Shown one piece after another: positions 49,965 to 63,804 of a stretch of 64,000 nt of DNA. The stretch comes from Auanema rhodensis (Eukaryota > Nematoda > Chromadorea > Rhabditida > Rhabditidae). The position numbers and the translations under genes were made by a program. The notes below the pieces were generated by a model. The model ran no database searches. It worked only from the letters and a program-made list of their open reading frames with translations, and was not told the origin of the DNA. The stretch's first letter is position 1. Every line of letters begins with the position of its first letter. The DNA lies in assembly GCA_964057225.1 (NCBI GenBank), contig OZ059895.1, forward strand, positions 16,434,001 to 16,498,000, in the 5' to 3' direction.

Positions 49965-52108
49965 TGACGTTACACTATAGGAAGCTCGAAAGCTTCTGAG
50001 CTGATCTCTTTGATGTATATTACAGTCGTTTATTTGAAAAATTCCTTCTCTTTACAAATCATTTTCAAATATTTTTCGTCTAATTAATTTTGAATTTAAT
50101 ATTATTTTCTGTTTAAAACATGTAAAAAGAAATAGATGGATAATCAAAATGAATTATAATAGATAAATGGTTTAATAATTTGTATTTTTATTGTTGAAAG
50201 TTACTTAACTATACTAACTATGCTGTGTATACACATATATACACATATGTGTGTGTATCCTCTTCTCTTCTGTTTGTATCATAATTGATGACGACTATAG
50301 CCAAAAAAGAAAAAAATCGTCAAAAGATTTGCCGACAGTACATATGAATGTATGAAGTTTAGTCAGCTGAGTGAATGTGATTAGCAGCAGGAGTCAGTTA
50401 TGAATCTGCTACCTGATCCAACATCTCTTGATCTGCCATTCTCTCTCATCAACATCACCCATCCATCCATATGCTCAATAACAAGTAATTGTTTTGATTT
50501 CTAATAAATGGATCTACTTGACAAGTATTTTGGTAGATATTACCACTCATTATCTCTCTCTCTCTCTCTTTGGTTGTTTCCCTCTTTGTTCATGAAAGAG
50601 AGAGAGAGAAATACTGTACATAACTCTTGCAAGTGCGGAAAAAGTCAATGGCATTCTCGGCAAAGTGATGATGGTCCTGTGTGGGTGCAGTGACCCATGT
50701 CATCAGTCATCTACTCAAAGCCCATCCGACAACACGACTGCCAAGATATAGGAAGAGAGATGATGACAAGTTTGGAGATATAAAGAGAATGAGACAGAGA
50801 GTGTGTCTGAGTATACGATACTAGAGAGAGAGAGGGAGAGAGAGAGAGAGAAACTGTAGAGCAGTTAGTGTCAGGACACTCCTTCTTGACTTTTTTATTT
50901 TATTTTTAAAACATTTGGTTTGTGAGGGACCAATTTCTTCACATATTTTACTAAAATTAGCATAATATACATGAAAAGGTACACGTGGTTCACGTAAAAT
51001 TGATATTAATCATTTAGTAATAAGGAATACGCAGTAACCGGTTGAAATCATTTTCCAAAAGAATTCATTTAACTGGATAGTCAGGGAAGGTCTTTCATCT
51101 CATGATCAATTGATATGAATTTTAATTTATATGTTAAATTATTTATTTGTTTGTATACTATACATATAATATGATTATAATCAAAATTAAAATATTATAC
51201 TATATGTATAATTAAGAAAAAATCGACATTATCATCAGCATCATCTTATTCATGATCTACAATACTTTAGATAAATTTAATTCATATTTTCGTAATTTAA
51301 CTCATTCAATATGTTTGGACAAGAGACTCCTGGGAATTATGGTTATGTATATGTATATAGATAGATCTTGTTAATTAAGTTTCATATGAGAAATATACAG
51401 ATCTCTTTGTCTCTCTCTCTCTCTCCCTCCCTCTCTCTCTCTATGTCTTATGGTTTCAAATCATCTAAGGTCCATCTCGTCTGCTCTTTATCTCATCTGA
51501 TCTGCATAATTTTCATTAAAATGCTTTCAACTACATGTCTCAGCAAATGCTCATATTCTGTCGTTTTGAACGTAATAGCTCTATGAGCAGATGCTTCACA
51601 GCTCTCAGAAATAGGCTTCCGTTGACGTCTGTGTGGTGTCTGTGTATGATGAAAGCCATAGTTGTTCAAAGATGTCTCATATGTATCTGATATGTGTGAG
51701 CATTGAGATGTTCAAGATCAACATACAAGAGAGTAGAGATTTCTTCTAGCCTCAGGCTTCTACATCGCTCATCTTTGACAATATTTGGTTTGTAAGCTAA
51801 AGCAATGTAACAAGAAGATATTTTAATGAAATATGCTAATGAGCAAGTTGGTAAGAGAGTTTTGAAAGCCTTATAAAGCTTGATGTCATTAAATAGTACT
51901 GAGATAAAAGAGAGAATGAGCAAACAGCTTGACGAAGATGATGTTCAATAATCTCATAGTAGCATCAGCCTGAGGCAAGCTGAAATTGCTAATTAGCATA
52001 TAGTATATTGCATAACACGTGAAAAAGGTTGCATATACGGATGAAAAGGGAAACATCGCAACACGGAATTATACCATTATTCTATAGAATCATTTGAAAG
52101 AGAACAAC

Positions 52109-52129
52109 TTAACTATACGGTATAGTTAA
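52109..52129. repeat. Inverted repeat, 10-bp arms, TATAGTTA family
   Basis: TTAACTATAC (52109-52118), one G spacer, then its perfect reverse complement GTATAGTTAA (52120-52129). Confidence 0.85.
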
Positions 52130-52853
52130 CACAGATTTACCGCATAAATCGGCTTGCATATTCACTTAATGAATGTATTGAAACTGTTTGATGTTGTCAT
52201 TTGATTCACAAAAGAAGTCATCATACCATATCCAAATATGATAATTACTTATGAGATTGAAGATGAATAACATGCTGTTTATGCTAACCATGCTAAACAA
52301 TGACAATATCCTATACGAGCTATCTCGTTCTCTCTGTCTTCATCAGTCTACTGACATCCATACACCTTGTATTCATTCAATTCAATTCCATCCTCTGTTT
52401 TGTCGGCTAATTATAAACAACTTTTACCTAACTATACATATGTTTCATTATATAGTAAACCATGAAAAAACAATACAATACATAGTATACTATACATGTT
52501 TCATCTTATTATTCTTCTGACCATATTCGTCAAAGAATCATTACCGTCAACATCATCATGCTCTATACCTATTCTGTGTGTGTGTAACCTATGCTGATTA
52601 TAGGTGTTGACAGTCGGCTTTCATTGTGCCGCCTGTTACTTCGAGCATAATTAGACGATTTCCTTTTTTTTTTTTAATTTTTTTAACGACCTAAGGGATC
52701 TAAAGCTAAATTATATGTGTTTATAGGTTTATACATACAGCTAACTATACACACATCGTCTCTCAGCATGTAGCATATTCTCATGTCGAGTCGAGAACGT
52801 GACGTACGATACAGATGTCATGAGATCCGAGCAATTAGCTTGATTTTTAGCTA

Positions 52854-52906
52854 TGACGTCATCTTAATTACTTAAAAAGTAAGCCGACTTTCCGACGATG
52901 ACGTCA
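52854..52906. promoter_or_regulatory. Two perfect TGACGTCA (CRE-type) palindromes 45 bp apart
   Basis: TGACGTCA at 52854-52861 and 52899-52906. This is the full cAMP-response-element palindrome bound by CREB/ATF-type bZIP factors. Function at this gene-free site is not shown. Confidence 0.35.
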
Positions 52907-53818
52907 TTCACACATATGTGTATATGGTTAATGAACCGTTTTAATTAGTTAGCTAGTCATCAAAGTAAAGTTTAACGTAGTTAAGATAAGATTTATTATA
53001 CTATATTGACTACATTCAACATAGTTTGATGATAAGTTGACTAGAAATCAAGCTTCATGTTGTAGTTGATGTATACATCATGTTAGATCATCGGTTAAAT
53101 AAATAGCTTTCAAGTTTTTCATTCAATTTGAATGCATCTAATGCTGTAAGTATTAGTCATTTCATCATTCTGGTGGTCTTCTGTTTATCAGACTATTAGT
53201 CAATATAAGTTTCAAGCAATTTAAATAAACATTGTTTAGAAGAATTATACTATATATTGAATAATGATAACTATACATAACTATATGTATAGTTTATATT
53301 CTTTGAGCTTTTAGCATTATTCGTTGTGTTTTCTGATTCATCATACTACAGTAATCCTTATGTCTTTCGTGAAAATGAGACATTTGATGGCAAAAAATTC
53401 TGCTTTAAGCTGATTATTTGTCTTTGATCAGTGAATTTTGAATGAAAAAATGACAGAAAGTTGGTACTTTAGTGTATGATGTTAGAGTAGAAGCACTGAC
53501 AGAGAGTGTGTATGAGAGAGAGAAAGAGAGAGAGTGAGAGAAAGAGAGAGAATCTTAAAGTAATTTTTGTATTTGATAGAATGATGTGAGTGAATTGTTG
53601 ATTGCAATGCTTCACGCCTAATTGGCAAATATACACAGAAGTTTTAGCAAAAGTTATCTCGATATTGGATGTCTTGCACTACGTCAACATCTTCTCGTGA
53701 TTATGATCGTCATCCATAGATTAGACATACATGTGCTCGTCGTCGACTTCGTCCGTTTCGTACTTCGATCATTCCTCTTTTACCTTCCCCTCTCCCCTCT
53801 CTCTCTCTCTCTCTCTAG

Positions 53819-54801
53819 AAATGTACAGCAATCCGACGAGAATTGAATGAGTATCTGTTTGTAAACGTGATCAAAACCTATATCATTCACTCCTGTTTCT
53901 GTCTTAGTTCGGCTTCTTTTTCAGAGTCTTGTGCCACCTTTTTTCTCTCTCTCTCGCTGTTTTCCTCTCTGGCTCTCTTTCTCTCGCATGTTTCCTCTTG
54001 TGAACTCTCCCGATAAGCACAATATCACCTCGTCAAGAGGCTTGTTCATCATTATCTGAGAAATTGATTTGATTGACGAGGCATTAAGCGTCAACTCTCC
54101 TGAAGTCGTTCACTCTTTTCATGTCTTATGAAGTCTCATCCCTCTTATCTACCGTATTCTGCTTCTGTTGCGGTTGAGCTTGTTTGCAAAGAAGTACCGA
54201 CGATTGAAGACGACAATGATGAAGTAAAAGAAAAGATAGAACTTGAGAATCTATTTTGAACAAACAGTCAAAAAGAAGTAGCCGGATCGTCGTTTGATAA
54301 GCAGAACTAATCTGTGAAAAGAGGATGAGATTGTATTGAAAAGCTGAGAGAGCTTGATAGATAATTCTAATGATGATTGAAAACAATACGAAGAAAAGCT
54401 CAAGAGCGAGAGTATGGGAGAGAGAGAGAGGGGGGGGGGGGAGAAAGAGAAGATGAATTAGAAGAAGTCATTGTGAAGTGGTCGTAGTGATAAACGGTGT
54501 GAAGTATCAACATTCTGAAATCGGCTGGTGATACAGTCCAGTGCATTCAGACAGCTAGAGAGATTAGTAGTCGAAAGCACAATCAAATCTGATAATTGAA
54601 TTGGAAGAGAGGAAGCAGAAAAGACGAAAGGACTAGTATGAAGTAGAAGGAGAGAGAGTGAATAGTACACAAGACTTCTGAGGTTACAATCGTCCTCGGA
54701 TAAGCAATCACGATTAGATCGACGAATACAAGCATCGAAACCGACAATCAAACAGGATTCTGAAGATGATGTTGAATCATTCACAACTTTCTTTCAATAA
54801 T
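53819..54801 (+). pseudogene. Protein-like block in several plus frames; gene or pseudogene
   Basis: Starts after a long pyrimidine tract ending TCTCTAG with KCTAIRRELNEYLF, followed by a GTAAAC donor and, 64 nt later, a TTCTTTTTCAG acceptor. Further plus-strand stretches are strongly protein-like: IDLIDEALSVNSPE (about 54065-54105), VAVELVCKEVPTIEDDNDE (about 54166-54222) and RLDRRIQASKPTIKQDSEDD (about 54712-54771), the last ending with a TAA at 54798. They lie in different frames separated by stops that I could not reconcile with ordinary introns. Long open frames on the minus strand (54126-54386 and 54458-54784) look like antisense shadows. Either a compact multi-exon gene I cannot parse or a decayed one; family unknown. 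Confidence 0.3.
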
Positions 54802-55497
54802 ATCATTAATATGATGAATTTAGGTTACTGAGGGACGAGCAAATGCTTTAATTTGGATATTCTTTGTCGAAATAAGGTGTTCAAGCATCTTCTCTAACTA
54901 TATACTAATTAATTCATAACAATTTAATTATATGATATAGTATATGTAGAGAAAATATAGTTACTTTCAATAATTTTAATTATATGTATATTGATTAAGT
55001 ATATTGTAAACTAACTATATGTACTATATATATTTCTTATTTACTATATGTTATGACGTCATTGTATTTATAAAATACAATCATGTTTGTTGTTGTGATA
55101 TTACTCTGACGATGTAAATGAATTGAATCATTATACTCAGCTGATATAGGTACAACATCAGCTTGTGCTGATATTGCGCAATGATAACGAGTACACCAAA
55201 CAAGATACTTATAGAATTCTATTTAATTTTGTTAATATATGTATATATATTAAACAAAAAGACATAAATAATAATAAATAGTTAAGAAGATGATATAGAT
55301 AAGTATGGAAATATGCTGCTCTGCAAGATATAGCATTGTAATGGTTGTTGAAAAGCTTTTACCCATCTTCATTGGTAACGAATAAAAGCCCATAAGATGC
55401 TTAAGCTTAACTATCTTTGAACGAAAAAAAGCTTGAAATTAGCATAATTTTAATGTTAATTATAAAGCTTTTAACTGATAGACGACTGATGAGAAAG

Positions 55498-55569
55498 TTC
55501 ACGTAAGATACGAGTGCAGCATGCGAAAGGTCACGTAAGAGTAGTATGGCTATACGTGAAAGTTCACGT
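55498..55569. promoter_or_regulatory. Cluster of four ACGT-core sites in about 70 bp
   Basis: TCACGTAAG occurs at 55499 and 55531, ACGTGAA at about 55554 and TCACGTA at about 55564. Three of the four share a TCACGTA core, in both orientations within AT-rich DNA. Resembles a bHLH/bZIP site cluster; unproven. Confidence 0.3.
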
Positions 55570-58500
55570 ATTGCTCAAAGTCTTGCATGTCTGATGAAAT
55601 TGATGTGCTGCCGTATACTATTTCGAATATATAATATACATATTTAATATTATTATAATAATAATAATACAAAATATGTATATTGATGTGTGATATTGCA
55701 TGATTATAACATGACCTTATTGCATGTTTAACCTATTCTAATTATACATATTTATGATTCATTTATAACTATAAATATTTATAATTTTTTATATATAAAT
55801 ATAGTTAAAATACTATAACGAGAATGGATGTTATCTTGACCATTATTAGAACACCTGTAATTGATCGAGAAGGATCATATAGGCTATCTTATACTATCTT
55901 TAATAGCCTTTCTTTCTTACATACATCTTCATCTCAACTATATATTATAGTTAATTTGTATTAAAAACTTGGTCAGGCTTTCATAGAACTTTGTTCAAAC
56001 TTATTCTGAAGGATAGATTGTATTTGCGCGAAAAATTAATTAATCAAATCAATCCAAATATGTTATATAAATTATATGAGTAGATTAAGGTATAAGATAA
56101 TCTATTCAGATTGTATTGGAAGAATAATGTTTTTTTCTGGTTTTTGACAGTAAAAAAATCTACAAAAATGGTTGAAGAGATGACAAGGACATGATGATTA
56201 TCAGATTCAGACATCATGTAGCAGATGACAGACGCCATCGTCATTTCATTGCCACTCTTCATGTTGTAGCCTGTATTCTGGACAGACAAATGAGTTTTTA
56301 GACGATTGCCTAGGCACGTCATTATCATATCAGATAAGACTTGATGATGAAGTAATCTACATATTGGCTATAACTTTCAAATTGAACGAGAAAATGGTGA
56401 CAGTGGAGGGAGATTGTAATATCTTTCGATAACATCCAACATCGTCTACACCTTAATGACAACATACATTGTGATGATGACGATGTTATCTGAGTTTTCA
56501 ATCTCACACACACACACACACAGCCACCACACTACTACTACTACTACGACGAGCTACTGTTATTGGTGATCGTAGACACCAACCGCAGCGTCGACCCCGC
56601 CAGCCATAGGCAATATGTGATTGAAGGATGAGCGATCGAACAGGTGTCAATGACTCATTAACAAGAAATTGTTATATTGAAATTAAGATTGTACACCTTG
56701 ATAATGACAAACTAACAACCGATATTGATGTAGTTTGAGATCTAGAAACAACTGACACATCTATTTCATTTTTTTTTGGTTTTTGACCAGAGATAAGTTG
56801 ACACATGGACATTACAATATAATTTGTAGAAAAATTGAATGACAAGGGACCAACCAAAATAGAAAAAGAAGCAAAAGCTTATAGAGTTAGACTTCTATTG
56901 ATGCTGATTATGTATTTCGTATTACGTAACTTCACTGGAATCAAATTCGCATTCATTTTCATCTAATCATCATATCATATAAGCTTCATAGATCACATAA
57001 AGTGCATCAAAGTTGTCGGAAAACGTTAAAGCACAATAGTTAACATGAGGATTGATTTAGGATGATTATCTCACGAGGTTAATCCAACTGAGACGACAAC
57101 CTGTCGTCCATTGTCGGTATTTAGCTCTTTTCAATCAAAACTATTTAACTGTTTAACTATGCTTCTTTATAGTTATACTTACTATACCATAGTAATTCAA
57201 CACAACATCAACTGACTGTTAATCTACTTCCTGCTCTCTCTCTATCTTTCCTTCTATCTCTCATATCCCTCTATGTTTGTATGTAAAGACCGCCATATTT
57301 GGTAACAGTATTGCATTACTTCAAATGACTTTGTTTCGGCATAATCAATAGTTTATATACTAAATCTGGCCACCTTTAACCTCGAATACGATGTGCTATA
57401 TGGTTGACCAACACAGAAGGTAGGCTCTCAGGTTGCTAATCCGCAAAGCTCATCGGCTCAGGACATGCTTCATAGCCTTATACAGTATAACATTCTCTCT
57501 TTCATTTACATTCTCTCTCTTCGCTCATCTCTTACTTCTCACCATGTGGTATCTTATTTCCACATTTTCGTACAAATCGCCTTTGTCGGCAGATATCTAG
57601 CTAAGGATAATATTAGATAAACAGGATGTCGGAACTTCAACTTTTACCCTTTTTGGCTTCTCTTACTCAATCTGTCTCTCTTAGTTTGTCTTCATCTCTG
57701 TTTAAGACTACCAAATACAAATCAAAAGAACTTAACTATGATAGGGACCAGTAAATGATTAAAGACATGAGAAAAATAGAAGAAAACTTTGAATAAATCT
57801 TAAAAACTTGAACATAAGGTTTTAAAGTTGAAAAAAAGAATTTATAAGAAGAATAGAATACATAGAAACTTTTCGTAATACAGTTTTGAGAGATAAAATT
57901 CAAAAAAATGTTTATATGAATGATAAGACAAGTAATTATGTTGTAATCAAAAAAGATGAAAAGACGAAGCAATAACTTTTGAAAAGAAAAGAAAATGTAA
58001 TTGCTGTACCAGTTCAGCATATGAACAGGACCCGGAAAGAAGGAAAAGCATTTGAAGCATGTGTATGTCTATATGTTAGTGCGTAAGCTAGTAGACTAAG
58101 TAACTTCATTTTGAATGAAAAACGAAAGATTTACTGAACGAAATACATGCAGCCTTCCATAGCTTACAAGTTGTCATTCATTGATGTATACGGTAAGAGC
58201 TGATGTCGTTACGACGACGATGAACATTCCCGGAAATGAATTAGGAATTGTTCCAAGACGGAAAGGATTTTACTTGGCAGCGAATAGATGTTCAAAAGCA
58301 GTGGTGAAGCATTAGGGGTTAACTATCAGTCTCAACTTCGTGTGTCTCTATTTCATGTTGCTCAACTAATCTCTCAGTTCGAACACACACAAACCTTCAA
58401 GCTTTTTCCGAAATAAGAGCTTAAAGTCTCTTTTGACTATTATTACTCTCTCAAGATCTATTAGTCTATACTATATGTATAGAGAAGCAACAAGAAGATG

Positions 58501-61500
58501 ACAATCAACTTCTCGATCCTAAATGAATCATCATGGCTTTACTAGACATAGTTGACCTAAGTTGGATTATTTAAATCGTTTTTTTCGTGTCCGACGCTTT
58601 TGGAGCATTCATTTTCTGCCATCCTGGATTTTCAGCCAATGCTTTGTATGAAAGTCGTTCACAAACTTCTAACATACACACAAATATCGTACTATTTTGC
58701 ATCTTAAAAACAAAGAAAAAGACAACAGATGATATGCTTGAACTTCATTTCTTACTACTCAACTCCTATATTAACTCAAATTATAGCCATACATGTATTC
58801 AATGGAATGATCAACATCATATTACAGCATGACAACCTTAACAGTATCTTAATCAGTTGATTAATCTATAATCAACTCTGATTAATGTACTTGATGAACT
58901 TGAATCAAGTTATCTATCAAATGTGTATATCTATCAGATTTCAAGTGTTTTGACCATCATGATCATAATCTACTTCTCACCTGTGCAGCATGTTGCAACT
59001 CTAAATCTATGCGGGAAAGCATGATGATGGATGACAACGTAACTTTCAGCGAAATTCTGCTACAACATGGTAATGAAGATGAAGAGATTAGAATTTCATG
59101 AATGAAATCATCAGGTAAAATAACGCTGGTAATGAATCAATCAGCTCATGTCACCATTACAGGTGATACATAGCACCTGATTTGATAGTCATAATCGTGT
59201 TCAATCTCGAACAAAAAAACCTCTTAAGATTGTAATCAGTGAAGGACATGTATAGTGACTCTGTCTACAATACATGAATCTTCTGGTGTTAGATGTTGAT
59301 TTAACTTCGTTGTAGCTATTAAAGATCATTATCTAACTGTGCTACCTACACAGCTGTAATCAACTGTGTACTCCAGCCAATCCACAGTTTCTAATACACT
59401 GCTTTAAGACTAAAGATATGAAATCCTTTAAGAAATAATGATTAAAGCAATTGCGGATGTAAAAGATTGCTATCAGAAGACATAGAACATGACTGGCATC
59501 CTCTGATGTTTCAATGAATTCACTCTCTTTCCTCTTAACTTCGTTCTTTCTTCCAAAACTCTCTTCATACATCACCAACACTAGCCCAGTATGTTTCCTT
59601 CAAAAGCCATTTTCTTACACAATTTGTACAAATTGGTTACAAGAATCTGAAGATGAAGATCTAAGATGACGATAAGAACGAGCGACAAGTGGAGGCCGAC
59701 AGCAGCAGCCGCCTCAGCAGCCGTGATCTATATACGTGCCACAGCATATTATGAGCAAATTTAACGATATATGGCTAGGTGAGGGACTGACAAAATAGCA
59801 AAAAAAATACAAAAAATAGCATAAATAGCATAAATAGTATAAATAATAATTCATATAGTATAGTAAACAAGATTGATGATGTTTATAGAGTTTAAGTACG
59901 TAGTGCTTGTAACAATTGTAAAAATACAATATTAGAAAAGCAATTTGATAAAGATTTGTTATAAAAGATTTATATTTGTTTTAACAAACGATAATAGCTG
60001 TCTATGTAATATATATATATGATGTTTTATATGATATAGTATATATATATATATACATATATGATATAGAATATTTTATATTATAAAACAAAATACATTA
60101 ATTGTCTCTTATATGTGTGTGTGTGCCTTGTGTCTTTCAAAAATATTCCTTATCTTTATGACAGCATTTATATTATATTCTTAACATATATATATATATA
60201 AATTTATTTATATAAGAGAATAATCAATAGTTTTTTTAATTATATCATATAGTTAGCTAGAAAACTATAACTTTGAATTTTCAAGTTTTAATTTACTATG
60301 AATATCATTTTTATTTCATAAACGCTGTCTCATTCTTGTTTCTAATTTAATCTTAATTATATAATTAAGAATTACAATATTACTATGTGCTCTAGTTTGA
60401 GTGTGTTTTGAGACTTTCGATGTTCTTCCTCGTCTTCCTCTGAATCGTTTTTATCATTTGTAGCATGTAGTTTAACCATAAACTGATTCAAACACATCAA
60501 ATCAACAATAGTTTTGATGTTTTAAAAGCTTTTTTTGTAGAAAAATTTCAGAAATATCTATATATGTGTATTTTTATTATGTAAAACATCTTTTTCTTTC
60601 TTTTTATCTCTATAACATACAAGAGATACGAAGTGAACGAGGAAGGAGGGGGTGAGCTACATAGAGAAGAGATTAGTTTTTTTTTTAATTTTCCATATTA
60701 TTTCTCTAATCAATGACCATGAACAACTTTTTTCACTCTTGTGTTTAAATATTTTATGACTAAAAATGATGTTATGATTCTCTTTCATCATCTGATAGTA
60801 CTAAAAGATAGACCCAATAAGAGAGAGAGAAGTTAGGGGAACTCATAGAATAATCTTCGATTGATAATACAATATCTTGACTCTTTAAGATTTCATTCAA
60901 ATTTCAAGTTATTTATGGTAATATAGTTGAGAAACTTGTTTATAACCTTAATGCTATATGCACATAGTATATAATCTGTTCGTTAAGTTTCATATAAGAA
61001 CATGAACAACTCAGCATGAATCAGCTAATCTCAACCAAAGTATTTTGAAGATTCATAAGAAATGGATTTGCATATTTTTCAGTTATTTATATGGAGAATT
61101 CTTTGAATATTTCAAGATTATATATACATCTTTTCGTTCTTAAAGGCATCTTCACATTCATATAGTTAAGCAGATTATATAGAAAGTCAGGGTTGAGGAC
61201 AACCTTTCTTACCTCTCTTAGCCGTTTAAGTAGAACGGATTAGTAGTTCTTTCATCATCTTCGTCTTCTTTTTTTGTACTTTATCTTGAAACTTATTGTG
61301 TATATATACATATATGTTTAATAACAATCTAACTATACGAGAGGGACCCAATTCTTATAGTTTAAAACGAATTTTTTGGGAACTCCGCTTCAGGGGTCAA
61401 AGTATACGACGACTGGTTCTTAAGATTCATTACCTTATTCGTTTGTTTCTAATTCCGCGATTAGAAAACACATTTTGACGTTCAAAACCAAAGAATGAAC

Positions 61501-62418
61501 TTCGAATAAGCTTTTACTTTCTTCTTTTGATAAACAGATTGTTATATTTCTGTTGTATTGTGCTCTATGGTATCAAAGCATCATTTAACACAGCAACTTA
61601 TGATTAGTGACGTAATATTACATATAGATAACTCATGTTAACTATTTATTATTTAAAAGTCTGTTTTTTCAAATGAAATTACTTTGGAGCTTTATGATTG
61701 ATAGATTGAAGATTTATGATATTGTATAATAAGGTTAAATCTATCAGAAAAATGACGACAACAACTATAAACTGAGATGAGACAGATGACATTTGCTCTT
61801 CCGGGTCTGTTAATAGCAGAAGGCAACAGTAGAGTTAGAAGATGAAGATGATGAAGAAGAAGAAGAAGAAGAAGAGGTAATAGTAGTAGAAGTAGTAGTG
61901 TGATTATGATTGATCACTTGTCATATATCGACACTTTTCAATTGTAAAATTTATTTAATTTGCTATATGTAATCTGAAACAAGCTTTTCCTAAACATATA
62001 TATGATGATGTATGTTTTAAGTGATTTAAATTAACATTAACTATAATTAAAATTGAAGAATTGCCTCTTTAACTCTTTTTATAATTATATATTATATAAT
62101 TTCAATCATTGAGAGCACGAGGTACTAAGGTATAATACATGATAATACATTATAATTAAGATCATATGTAATACTTAATTATAAATATATATTTATAGTT
62201 AGCTATGTGTGAGTTATAATTTCAAAATGATGAACTTTGATGTAAGTATCAACTGAGAAAAACTGATTCATGCTCACGGTACACGAACATATGATTCTTC
62301 TAAATAGCATAATGGGAGAAGTAATACGGTAATGAGATGATGAAGATATCATATTGCTATCTGAATTGACTGTTGATTATGTAAGAGCTGAATCTGGTGT
62401 AAACAGCATTTTATGCTT

Positions 62419-62442
62419 CTCATCATCATCATCATCATCATC
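62419..62442. repeat. (ATC)n microsatellite
   Basis: About eight ATC triplets followed by GTC triplets, seen directly. Confidence 0.9.
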
Positions 62443-63617
62443 GTCGTCGTCATTATCGTCATCACAGCTGTTTGTTTTTCTAATGACCTATTGACCTTTG
62501 AGCTTCATATAAGCCAGCTGGTATTGCTGACTTCAGTAGCAGATATCGCCTTAACTTCTATTAGAAGCCTAAGAGTATGAAGTATCATACGGAATGTAAC
62601 TGATATCAAATTATATAATAGCAAATATAGTCGATTATATGTTTGCATAAGATGATTTTGCTTCAATTTCAATAGCATTTTACCATCTGGATTACGGGAG
62701 AAGAAATCAGATGTGTGATATTTCAGATAAAACTTGGCAGAATTTATACTAAAACTAGCAGATAAAACTTAATTAGAAGGAGAAATATTTCTTATTCCGG
62801 AAATATGGCTGTGATTTAGATAGTACACTCCATAATATTAAGACCATAATTATATAGATATAGATGTTTTAAGTAGATTAAACTTTCTGAAGTGAGCTCT
62901 TTACACCTGGCATGATGTTGGATTTGATGATCTCATAACCATCAGGAAGTTGATGATCTAGCATCACGACTCTTCGGTTCCTTTATACACTAAATGCAAT
63001 TCATGACGTAATACTAGCCATCTGTATTGACTTCCTTCTCAACTCACATCATCTTGATTACTGTATGATCAAAGGAAAGGTTCCGACAAAATGCAACCTA
63101 TCCTCTACATGACGTCATGATTGACTGTAAATATCTTAAGTGGAGTGGTGGTTAAGTGAGAGAAAATGAAACAGTTAGTATAATATTCTTCATGATAGCC
63201 TAAAATCAAATGTCATATTGCCATATGTTTCTGAGCTTAGATATGATCAGATCGTATTGCAACACTTATTCAAGCTGTAAGCAGGTGAATCATTAAGCTA
63301 AAAACCTGTCAACAGTCGCTACAACCTCATGCTCTGAAAGTTGATCATTTTTCTAGCACTTGATCAGCTTACAGTTAACAGAAATCCTGACAGATGTTGG
63401 TTATTTTCATTTCATCTTCATTTAATGACGAAATGATATGTTGACTTAACATACTATGGTTCTAGCAGAAAGACGGGGGATGGGAAGTTAATTTACAAAA
63501 ATATTTCCTTTTTTTATGTTGTTTTCTATTATTTTTTTTTAATATGAAAAGTTGTTGATATTGATATTATATTGTTGAATTTAAATTGTATATAATTACC
63601 AGAATAATATAATGAGC

Positions 63618-63623
63618 TTTATT
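63618..63623 (-). terminator. Possible polyadenylation signal of the right-edge gene
   Basis: AATAAA on the minus strand, about 180 nt downstream of the stop codon of the terminal exon at 63805-63947. Suitable spacing for a 3' UTR; not otherwise tested. Confidence 0.4.
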
Positions 63624-63804
63624 GTTTTTCGAATTCATTGAAAGAGAACGGATTGTAAACATCACTTTTTGCATTCTAAATCATTAGAGAAAGTTAAAAC
63701 TTCCTGAAGAAAAGCATATGCATAACAGGTAGTTGAAATCATCTTTGAATCAAATGATATAGATGATTATCCAAAAAGATATTCAGATAGTGAAGAAGCT
63801 GTTA

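Larger units (their letters stand above)
49965..53818. other. Gene-free AT-rich region
   Basis: No supportable exon. Contains an AATAAA at 50503-50508 that could end the ankyrin transcript, (GA)n/(CT)n tracts (50.55, 50.83 and 51.41 kb), two perfect TGACGTCA sites near 52.85-52.91 kb and two TATAGTTA-family inverted repeats (52109-52129 and 53269-53294). Confidence 0.55.
54802..63804. other. AT-rich gene desert
   Basis: Nine kilobases with no supportable gene. It includes a run of ACGTGA/TCACGT sites at 55498-55569, TGACGTCA at 55054-55061 and 63110-63117, (AC)n at 56509-56520, (TA)n stretches near 60.01-60.05 kb and (ATC)n at 62419-62442. Open frames here are short, and biased by AT content or simple repeats. 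Confidence 0.6.
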
